DNA of 64,000 bases. Origin: Physcia stellaris. Its lineage: Eukaryota > Ascomycota > Lecanoromycetes > Caliciales > Physciaceae. How positions within the stretch are numbered: position 1 is the first letter of the stretch; every line of letters begins with the position of its first letter. A program made the position numbers and the translations under genes. The stretch is taken from NCBI GenBank assembly GCA_018902385.1, contig JABSSW010000028.1:1-64000 (forward strand). The letters run 5' to 3'. A model generated the notes under the pieces. The model did not search any database. It worked only from the letters and a program-made list of their open reading frames with translations, and was not told the origin of the DNA. Below are positions 13,909-22,933 of this stretch, one piece after another.

Positions 13909-14158
13909 TGTTACGAACATGTTTGACAAATAAATTTGACAGATGTTTGACAAATAAATCTGATAAATAAATAGTTGATATGATATGATCGAACAACGAA
14001 TTATGTTTTAATTTTACGTCGAAATTAGCGTGATTTGAAACTTGACGTCGCATATTGTTTGCAATTTCAACATTTTGTATTTATTTGTTTTTGCAAATTT
14101 ATTGTTTTCGTCTAATTAGTCAATAATACGTTTATTCAAACACGATTCATGATAATTC
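13909..14158 (+). repeat. 3' LTR of the outer retrotransposon
   Basis: It begins TGTTACGA and matches 3-248 base for base except for 11 transitions. Similarity stops at 14,154, a few bases before the expected LTR end. Confidence 0.8.
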
Positions 14159-14560
14159 TAAAAATTCTCGACAAAGTTTTTTTTAAAAAAACTTCCGAAT
14201 CTACTTGTTAAAAATAATTTAATTTAATGAATTATTGATATCAAAAATGTATAATTTGAAATTTAATATATTGATTTATCAATCGTTACAGAACAAATTA
14301 CGTTTTGCAATTGTTTTTTATTCATATTTTATTTATTCAATTGTGATTTTTTTCGAAATCATTCGAATTTCGATAATCGAATTGTTTGACGAAATGCGAA
14401 TCGAATTTTCGAAAATTCTGAATTTTTATTTTTTACATAATGAATATTTTCTTATAAATCGTGTTTTATCGTTTTATTTATTGTTTTATTTATTAAATTA
14501 TTTATTTGTCAAACGTGTTCGTAATATCAATTACTGAAACTATTAAGTATTTTCAATAGT
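14159..14560. other. AT-rich tail of the transposon block
   Basis: Base composition here is like the retrotransposon block but the sequence matches neither element over its length. Only 14,500-14,524 matches the outer LTR start, in inverted orientation. Composition changes sharply to ordinary gene-rich sequence at about 14,560-14,600. Confidence 0.6.
14500..14524 (-). repeat. Inverted fragment of the outer LTR start
   Basis: The reverse complement reads TTACGAACACGTTTGACAAA and onwards, matching bases 3-27 of the outer LTR pattern at 24 of 25 positions. The match fades beyond that. It may be the end of a third, oppositely oriented relative. Confidence 0.5.
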
Positions 14561-14777
14561 AAAATTTTTTTTGTATCGCAAAATCATGCTTTGACAGAAA
14601 ATCAAAGTTGAGAATCTTTCGGAGACAGTTTCGGAAAAGGGTTTCGGGTAGAGAGTCCATTTATCGAACGCGGGCCGTCCATTTACCCGTATAGGGAGTC
14701 CGTATACCGGCAGCCTTTGAAGAACATCGAACAGATTGACACTAGTTCGCCACTTTCTACACCTCACGTACAAGGCA

Positions 14778-15826
14778 ATGTCAAAGACCGTGCATATAGG
14801 CTCCAGTAGTCAGTTTACAGATCTGCTCCAGAAGTCTCAAATCGTCATAGCTGACTGTTCGTCACAATTCCTCCGAAATTGATAAGTAATTGAATTAACA
14901 ATTAATGTTTAGTCTATGCTGACTGGTGCGGACCTTGCAAGACCATAAGTCCATTGTACGAGCAACTGTCCGCACAGTATTCTCGCCCACTGAAAGTCAC
15001 CTTTGTCAAGGTTGATACCCAACGGCAGCAAGAAATATCACAAAAGTATGGCGTCACGGCGCTTCCTACCTTCATAATATTCAAAAACACCAAAGAATTA
15101 GCTTCTTGCCGTGGCGCAGAACCAAGAAAGCTTTCAGAGATGGTCAAAAAGGTGGCAGCAGAAGTCAACTTGGAAGGATTTGAAGGGACCGGTGACAGAA
15201 ACAACGGATCCAGATGGTTAGGCTCGGATCTGCCAAGGGGCTACACTGATGTGACGGATGAAGTAGATATACAAGGGCTCGACCTTCTGAACGCCAACAG
15301 TGAGTTTGCTGGAGCCAGGGCGCTCTTTGATGGGAGTCAACCGTCTGGCCTAGTCGACAAAGGCAAATCCAACGCACAGCCAATCAAGAAAGACTGGGTC
15401 GAGAGTGACACAGACGAGCAGGTTATGCTCTTCATCCCATTTCGCGCAACCTTGAAGGTGCACACGCTTCAGATCACATCACTACCTCGGGGTATATCAA
15501 ATGATCAGGAAGAATCGCCCATGCGGCCCAAGAGCATCCAGATATACTCTAACCGGCCACACGTGCTAGGGTTCGAGGAGGCCGAAGACATTCCGGCCCT
15601 TCAGAAGATCAGTCTTGGACCCGAAGATTGGGATCAGAAAACTGGAACTGCGAAGGTCGAATTAAGATTCGTGAAATTTCAGAACGTCACATCACTGGTT
15701 CTTTTCGTGGTCGAAGGCGACGGTGACGCGGACAAAGTCCGTATCGATAGAATTCGCATCATTGGCGAAACTGGAGAGAAGCGTGATTTAGGGAAGCTGG
15801 AGAAGGTTGGTGAAAATGGAGATTAA
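14778..15826 (+). CDS. Thioredoxin-like protein with C-terminal PITH domain (TXNL1/Txl1 homologue)
   Basis: Two exons, 14,778-14,856 and 14,913-15,826, around a 56-bp intron, give 330 residues. The N-terminal thioredoxin fold has an intact WCGPCK redox site at about residues 30-36, and the cis-proline follows in VTALPTF. A linker leads to a PITH domain (about residues 150-320). In yeast and animals TXNL1 proteins bind the 26S proteasome through PITH and act as cytosolic or nuclear disulfide reductants. That function is known from the family and is not shown here. The ATG was chosen because exon 1 (MSKTVHIGSSSQFTDLL...) restores the missing first strand and joins to make DFYADWCGPC. The gene starts only about 220 bp from the AT-rich transposon block, so its promoter is confined or overlaps that edge. 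Confidence 0.9.
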
Positions 15827-18625
15827 TTTGTAGTCATATGGCACCAAAAGACCTTTAATTACTCTTGATCCTTCTGTTAGAAGTATTTGCAGTTGGCTAC
15901 GATCAATCATATGTACAGGTGAAAGATCATGACGACTTCAGGTCCAGGCCCTCCAATGCCCCAACTTCTGCCAATTGAAGCTCGCTCAGCCTTAGCAAAA
16001 GTCGTGTCACATTCCCATTTCGATGGAAAGATAAGTAGTCAGCAGGTTTTGCTCTCAGCGTCTTGTTGTCTAAATTGTCTTCATGCGGAAATTAACTATG
16101 TTCGATTGTATTCCGAGGTTTTCAACTTACAGTTGAAAACCTATGCAGAAGGAGCCGATGTGCAATTTGGTCTTCTGTGATACGACTGACTTTTGGAGCA
16201 CACCATTGAAGGGACGGCGTTCAAGCAACACGGGTGTTGAAAGTAGCATCGCCGCAGAGGGACGGGGAAAACTACAGTAGTCAACGTGGGTTCAAATTTG
16301 TAGCATCATGGCATACGCTAAGAGATACGGCCAAGCTAGCCTTCTATCTGGTGTCAACTATGGCTTATGATGAACGATGCTGATGCATCAACAATCAAAT
16401 AGGAAGAGGATAACCGCTCGACGAGTATCTGATCTCAATATGACATCTTCTGAAGCCTTCTCTGCACATCACTCTTGCATTCAAGTCTGCGACAAACCTT
16501 GTACCCCATCTTGCCTCCTTCGTAAGTATAATGAGCTTGAAGGCCAACTGGCACCAAGATCTAATGTTTCCTCCCGGGTTGATTTTCCGTGCGACATCGT
16601 CTTTCAAGCCAAGAGTTGTTCATGCTGTTTGAGGATGACTCTCCAGCTGAACAATGACTCCTTATGGAGCTAGGCTTCGCTTTACCTCTAATGCACCTCG
16701 CCCTAGAATAAATGACTGCAACGTCAACTATCTCAAGGATTAGTCTGCTTTCCCATAGTATATCATTTCGAATTTCGAGTCGGTCTACGTAGTGAGGATA
16801 AAGGTAGCTGGTTGAGAGGCTCCAGACTGGCTCCAATCATCGACTCATCGGAGGTAATGTGGGATCATCGTCACAGTGCTGGGCCAGGTCGCTCTATTGA
16901 GGGCTTTGGATGGCAACCACAAGAGTTGACCTGGTATCCCATGGCCTGGCCTGACGTATGAATCCAAGAGGACATCTTGCTAATTAAAGTTACAGTTGCC
17001 GAACGGTGAGATGTGCAGTGCTATCCTGATCTAGATTGACCACCAGTCTAATCACTAAGGTGGAAGATTTGGCACTTGCTAGAACCTGAGTAGAAGGTTC
17101 AGCTTATGCAGGTGAGATCTTCAAAGCCAGACATTGATATTCTGTGGAGAATCCAGAAGCGCTCGGGCACCTGCCTAATCAAGAAAAAGCCCGTGAAGTT
17201 TCTCACCTGATGTTGTATGAGAAGCGAGACTTCACGTCTGACGGAACTAGTCAAATAAAGATGTCATGCTCTGATAAATGTTGACAATAGTGGCAAACAT
17301 GGTAAAGGGGTCACTGCTTTCTTATCGACCGCGATGCAGGCAAGCAACCGTTTCATACAGTGTTTCAGAGAGTCATCGAAACGTAATATCTCTCCGAACA
17401 CATTGATACCCGTCTCTGAATGCATCTTTCGTCGTGGAAAGGACGATATTCCGAATCCTTCTAAGTCATGGTTAAATCGGCGACACCTTTGAGCTCATAC
17501 GTCCCTCGACATCCGTGGAAAGCGCCAATAGCCGTATTACTAATGATTCATGCTGTCTTCTCGTCTCTGAAATAATGAGTCTCGGTACAAGCCTACAATC
17601 GTCATTAGCCTCTTCGAAAAAGTGCAAAAAGTCGTCGAAGCATCGGCTCCTGTACAGCACTATTTCTGGGAGCAACCGCTGTTGACTGAGTCGGAGATTT
17701 TCGTATTCTTGATTCAGTTCTAGCTAGTACAACCCTTCGAGAGCGCCGACATAATTCAGGTCAGGTAAAGGCTGACCTGTACGCTGCTCAATTTGCTTGC
17801 ACGCCTTGCTTAGCCTCGCCATCTCTCCAAAACCTCGTCATTTCTCATGAAGAATCGTATGGGTCGCCATGACCTCTTCGGCTCTCTAACATTCTTCTTT
17901 AGTAAACCATGCGTCTGTAGAGGAGTTGGATACAAACGTTCTGAATGATGTTCGAACCTTGCAGCCGAAAAAGCTATCATGGTAGACACCCGGTTCCTGG
18001 GGATGAGACGAATTGCGAGGTTGGAATGAGTAGGTATACGCACAGTGGTCAGTCATTTGACATCAGGCTATGTGCTCGCCCATGAGTAACGCCATTGCAG
18101 CAGGGGCAAAGCGCGTCGCTGAATGGTAGCAAGGACTCCAAGGGCGAGATTCAGAGTATCAGCGATAGAAGCAATAGTCAATTTCGCGCTGTCACTCATA
18201 GGATGACAGCAGCGGATTGGAGTGCTTTGGGTCGTGGTCGCGATTACTGGTCTCCCATTGAGGCAGAAACGTGCGTGCTGGCGGCTGCACAGCCATTTGA
18301 CATCCATTAGTAGTCACGGGTACAGAAGCCTCGTCTTACATTACTCATGACTGGCTTGCCGCGATCCGCAGGACGAATGTACACTTAGGGTTGATATTGA
18401 TTGACCAAGAACCACAATACGAAGGAATTTGATAGCTGATGGTTTGCTCGAAGGTGCATTGACGAGAGGCGATTAGGTTGCCGTCGAATCGCCGGATATA
18501 TGTAATGTTGGTACATGAAGTAAAATTGCTCATTGCGATCTCACCACGCCCACTCCATGGATAGACGAAACCCAAGTGCACAAGTCTTTCCATTACTCTG
18601 AGGAAGTCCTCGTCTTTAGCACTCT
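15827..18625. other. Gene-free stretch, 2.8 kb
   Basis: Ordinary composition with only short unrelated reading frames, none above about 100 codons and none with a recognisable domain or splice-joined continuation. I see no tRNA, no tandem repeat and no transposon ends. Part of it must be 3' UTR of the genes on both sides, which converge here. Confidence 0.6.
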
Positions 18626-20329
18626 TCAAAAGCTTTGAGCCGAAACGTTGGCGGGCTAAGGAAGTAGTCAGTCAATACTTGAAGCCTTATGTGTTAAAAG
18701 ACTCAACTTACGGGACTGTTTAGTATGCTGTTGCGCTTATTGCGGCCTTTCTTGATGTGACTCTTGAGCGCGCTAGAATCAAGTGGCTTCAGGAGTTCAA
18801 AGCTACAAAGAAGCTCTCCAGACACCGACATGACAGCGCCCCAATTGTCGAATTCGCCACAATACTAGGCTTGAGTCAGCAAGATATGACAAGAGACGGG
18901 ATCAGGACTTTACATTTGGTGCGGAAAAAACAGTGACCAGTATTCGATCATTGAAGAATTCATAACCGTCTTCAACCACCATGTGTGCTCTGCATACTAG
19001 GTCAAAATCATGCCGCTGCAAAAACTCCATGATGACCTTTTTCCCAAAACAGTAGCTCACACCGCGTTCATTAGCTTCCCAGTCTGTTTCCATATCCGCA
19101 GGGTCGCTCCATAGTAAGTCGTTCAGCAGGCCGTAATCGGGAACATCCGTGGGCCTTGCAATCTGCCTTATATCGTCCATGTGTTTCAAACTCGGTGAAA
19201 GCCCTCCATGAACGCAGAAGATCTTCCCTGCAACAATGGAAGCGATAGGTAGGCAATTGAAAGTGTCTACAAAGGTCTTCCAGATTTTGATATTGCACCT
19301 TCGCTTACACTCATCATAGAAGCCGTAAACTCTTGTCACATTTGCGCACTCATGATTGCCCCTGAGGAGGAAGAAGTTCTCGGGGAATTTCAACTTATAA
19401 CAGAAAAGTAACAGAATCGTCTCGAGACTTTGCTTGCCTCGGTCGACATAGTCACCGAGAAACAAGAAGTTGGCGTTGGGTGGAAACCCGCACATCTCAA
19501 ACATTCTGATCAGATCGGTATATTGACCATGAACGTCTCCAACTATCTTTACTGGGGCAGAAAGTTCGAGAAGGGCAGGCTGTGAAAGCAGTATTTCCCG
19601 CACAGCCGTGCAGATTGCCGTAATCTCCGCATTCTTTAGACAAACTGCTTTGGTAATCTTGGTTGAGTAGCCGGCATCTAATAAGCGGGTGATCATGTCG
19701 TCAAGTTCACTCGATCCTAGCTTCTCAATCTCCATACCAGGTGAGCTTGCCCTTTCCTCCTCCCTCGCCTTCCTCGCCTTCCTGCTCTCGTGAGCCCTTG
19801 GATTGATTGTGTTTTCCCTTTTGACCAGTATCGACTCTTTCGGCTGCTCGTTGTGCGATGGGTGCAAAGTTCCAGTGGGCGGAGCGTCCGATACATGATC
19901 GATTTCTCCCTGCTGTTGCGCCTTGCTGATGGCTCCATGCCCGTGTCCAACAGATGGCGAGAGAGTTGGCGATGGCGGCGCTGCGGGGGAATCTGGGCTT
20001 GTGGGAGCCGGAGCATCTGCCTCGTCCACTATAGGTGGAGTCTTGGAGGGTTGAGCCGGACTCGACTTGCTGCTTGCCTCACCTTTGCTCTCTGTTGTGT
20101 TGCTGTTGTCTACTTGCGAAAATGAAGAGCGTGGACTGTCTGATCTCGATGCGCCGGGTATTTTGGAGCGTATGGAACCTCGGAACGAGCGCGAAGATTC
20201 CTTGGTGTCAGACTTGCTGAAGGATGGATAAGCCTGCAATTTGTCGCCTAGGGATCGATCCAGCGATGTTGACGAAGCACTTCTAGGGGTTTTGGAGCCT
20301 CCGCCGTCTTTCGATGGCTGTTGGCCCAT
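18626..20329 (-). CDS. PPZ1: PPZ-type serine/threonine protein phosphatase (PP1-like)
   Basis: Three exons (18,914-20,329; 18,712-18,864; 18,626-18,655) with introns of 49 and 56 bp encode 532 residues. The N-terminal half is Ser/Pro-rich and low-complexity. The C-terminal half is a complete PP1-family catalytic domain with GDVHGQ, GDYVDRG, LLRGNHE and SAPNYCGEF in order, metal and catalytic residues intact. Exon 2 supplies [13 protein letters not shown] and exon 3 a short tail ending ANVSAQSF. The open frame extends ten codons further upstream (20,359), but the internal ATG gives MGQQPSK, a good N-myristoylation signal as in yeast Ppz1, so I prefer it. Ppz phosphatases act at the plasma membrane in salt tolerance, potassium uptake and cell integrity, inhibited by Hal3-type proteins. 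Plain PP1 (Glc7) is less likely because of the long Ser-rich extension. Confidence 0.9.
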
Positions 20330-20359
20330 GCTATATGGTTTTCTCCAGCTATCTGCCAA

Positions 20360-21839
20360 CCTTGAGAATGTACAGCGTCAATCGGGGCCAGAATGGCCGA
20401 TGGCACTCTGAAGCTGTTCCCAATCTATCCCGAGCTTGGTGTAAGTTGTTCACTCTGCAAGGCAGAAGCGGATAAAAGGTGACGAGCAATGACACTTGCT
20501 GCTTTGCGCGTTAGGGAGGGTCAAACAAAATGGACAGGAAGTGCATGAGTCGGATCTCAGCTGAGGAGCATGAAGGAGGTTTGGCTTGTTGCTCAACGTT
20601 TGGCAGGTCAGACCATGCAAGGTATCTGTATACGGGGCAGTCGAAATGATCAGGCCAGAGATGATGTAAGGTATAACCAGCCAGGATCGAAGCCGTTGAT
20701 GTGTAAGGTAAGGCGACTGGAATTCTGGATCCCCGCCGCTTTCCCTTCGAACGGGTGATGCAGAGGGCCGAAAGCTCTTCTATCGTTTACAACTCCGAAT
20801 CAGGTCTACTGCTGGCAGCTATTGGGCAGGGTTGATGTTGCTCGTTTAGTTATGTCAAGTTTATGTATGAAGAACCTGGAATCTAGTCCCTGAGGCAGCA
20901 GTTTGAGCTTGTTTCAAATAACGATCAACAGAGGGAGAGATAGTATGCCTCGACCGAAGATTAGCAAGCAGCGTGAAGCTTCTTGTTGCGAAATGGCCGA
21001 TAACGTCGTGTTCCTCGAAGGGGGGAAGGTGCAGCTTGTAGATTGTGATAGTCAGGCGCGGGGAGAATGAAAAGAATGGAATCTCCAGAGCAGCCTAGGA
21101 CACTCTTGGCGTTTTTGCGGGGTCTTGGCACCGTTTTATTGGGACAAAATGTCACGTGCCATGGACACCAGATTTTACTAGTACCTACCTTACTTTATGT
21201 ATCGCTCGAGAAGCAAGTCATCGACAGCCATGAGAATTTACACTCTCTACCTCAGTTAGACGCTCAGTATCGCAGTTCATGACGTGCGGTATTTCTAGCG
21301 GCCAAGAACCCTCGCAATGATAGGTACCTGTCGGGACGTTCTATCAAAGCACGTACCCCACCAACTGCACCAATCGGTACCTAATCACCATCCAGCGTCA
21401 CGCCTCTTCAGTTTCAATCTTTATAATATGCTTTCCCGGTACGACAATTAGACCGAGGAAGCGACTCGTCATGTCCATTTTAATCGTTGTTGGTGTGCAT
21501 GCGCTGTCTTTGGTTACCGTCGCCTTGTCGAGTGCTATGTTGATAGGTGGTCGATACTCATAAGTCTGGGAGAGGATTATGTTGCACTCCTAGTACTTTC
21601 TCTTTAGCATGCCTGGGAATCCAATTCCATTACTCACATTGTCAGTACATTTGAAATCGCCAATGAACATGCGTGTGTCTGCTGTGTGGAGACGTAACCG
21701 CTTGCCCAGAAAGAAGCCAAGATATTCAGTAGCTTGAGTATTGTCCATGTCCTTTCTATTTCACTGTGTCGTCGACGGAAACACGCCTGGACGATGCAGG
21801 CCGTCGAGTTAGGTTACTTCGTAAGTGGGGTATGATATG
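20360..21839. other. Upstream region of the PPZ gene, no gene seen
   Basis: About 1.5 kb of non-coding sequence on the 5' side of the PPZ gene. It presumably holds that promoter and 5' UTR. Several GTACCT/AGGTAC words occur at 21,180-21,380. No coding frame is supportable. Confidence 0.5.
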
Positions 21840-21841
21840 TA

Positions 21842-21920
21842 CTCAGGGGCGTTTTTCGGGAGTTCTCAAAACTAGACTCATACAGGCAAAGCTTGAGAAC
21901 TCCCGAAAAACGCCCCTGAG
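21842..21920. mobile_element. 79-bp terminal-inverted-repeat element (MITE-like) flanked by TA
   Basis: Two perfect 28-bp inverted arms (21,842-21,869 and 21,893-21,920), starting CTCAGGGGCG and ending CGCCCCTGAG, surround a 23-bp centre. Each outer end is bordered by TA (21,840-21,841 and 21,921-21,922), the target duplication used by the Tc1/mariner superfamily. Counting the TA, the arms pair over 30 bp without mismatch. It has no room for a transposase, so it would be non-autonomous. A plain hairpin of other origin is the alternative. Confidence 0.6.
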
Positions 21921-21922
21921 TA

Positions 21923-22933
21923 AGGTGTCTAGGTTGTATGATAGTGGAGAGTGCGGCTAAGCGCACCCGCCGCGTTCCTGTAAATTCACTTGCACATCTT
22001 TTCATTGCTCATTCTGATTGATGTCAAATCAAACATGGAGCTCCCGCTTCAGGTAACCAAGTCGATCGAGGCATGTATAAAAACCCTCTCCGCTGCGAAG
22101 GATGAAACCTGTCCACTTGTTGCGTGGAAGCAAGGCCTTCCTAATTTTCCCGTCGCCCTCGGGTATTGCTCCGGCTTTGCGACTGTGCTGGAGTATAATA
22201 GTCACAGATTCTGAAGGATGACCGTCCCACCTCACACACTACAGTCGTGTGAGGTTTCCATATGGCTCGATATTTCCCGCTCGAGGGATAGAAGAGAAGC
22301 CATTCTTCAAGTCGCATATAGCGGAGCCAATCACTCTTCAATGGAGTATCGATATACCGATCAGATGGACCTCCTTACAACCTGACATTGGACAAGGAGT
22401 TAGTTGGCTCCTGTTTTGTCTTTGTTCAAGAAGCTTCAAGTTATCAAGATGCCGACCTGTAAGGATTGCATATCCGGGACAGGAAATCAAGTACAGGATT
22501 GTGAGTCAATTGTATGCGTGAGGCTTTCCGGATGAATGTAAGCTCCCCATGTCGACGAGATCTTTCTGGATGCCTGATTTGAATCGAAGAATTGTCTAGG
22601 TTGACAGTTACAAGGAAATATGACCGCCTCCTTCCTGATTCTGAATTCAGATGTCGCTTTCAATGGAGCTGGAAGAAACCTGCTCCAGGCAATTGCGGCG
22701 GCCAGCAATTAGACGCATCGAAGACGCGCCCTCGGCACAAGGCGCGATGTAGATGGCCGAAATATGGACCGAATCTCTGGGCAGACTCAGGACCCTCGTT
22801 CTAGCTCTATAACTATGTACTTGCCCTGATTTCTGACATCACCGCATTACACTTGAACGACGGCTTCCCACAAACAAGAAGAGTCAACCAGGACATCGAC
22901 GCAGATACCAACACGGAGACGCGCTTCCTGACA
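21923..22933. other. Non-coding stretch before the DUF7587-like gene
   Basis: About 1 kb with short unrelated frames only. It presumably contains the promoter of the gene starting at 22,934. No repeat or RNA gene recognised. Confidence 0.5.

Larger units (their letters stand above)
3..14158 (+). mobile_element. Outer Ty3/gypsy LTR retrotransposon fossil, chromodomain type, split by a second element
   Basis: Two direct repeats of about 250 bp (3-253 and 13,909-14,158) bound a plus-strand element. Without the inner insertion it would be about 6.7 kb, normal for Ty3/gypsy. Parts in order: a gag-like region near 330-1,160, reverse transcriptase similarity at about 3,110-3,545, RNase H similarity at 3,958-4,224, integrase similarity from about 4,400 to 5,741, and a chromodomain-like stretch near 5,850-6,000. 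That order (RT, RNase H, integrase, chromodomain) is the Ty3/gypsy chromovirus arrangement. The element is a fossil with dozens of breaks and no intact frame. LTR divergence (11 differences in about 246 aligned bases, all transitions) should not be read as a clock, because C-to-T mutation dominates. Family assignment comes from short conserved motifs read by eye. Confidence 0.82.

Noticed and set aside
319-13953. Many short open frames in the AT-rich block as host genes
   Set aside because: Composition, repeat ends and motif order show they are pieces of the two retrotransposon fossils; their amino-acid make-up simply reflects AT-rich DNA.
14543-14773. Minus-strand 76-codon frame upstream of the TXNL1 homologue
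   Set aside because: It overlaps the expected promoter and 5' UTR, and its sequence has no family-like pattern.
15929-16180. 83-codon frame as a small gene
   Set aside because: No recognisable domain, no spliced continuation and no conserved-looking pattern beyond a few residues; left as non-coding.
17189-17238. Imperfect inverted repeat CGTGAAGT...ACTTCACG
   Set aside because: Only eight paired bases with a mismatched inner stem; expected by chance in 64 kb.
18626-20329. Phosphatase as the housekeeping PP1 catalytic subunit (Glc7)
   Set aside because: A long Ser/Pro-rich extension with an MG start is the PPZ pattern; PP1 itself is about 320 residues.
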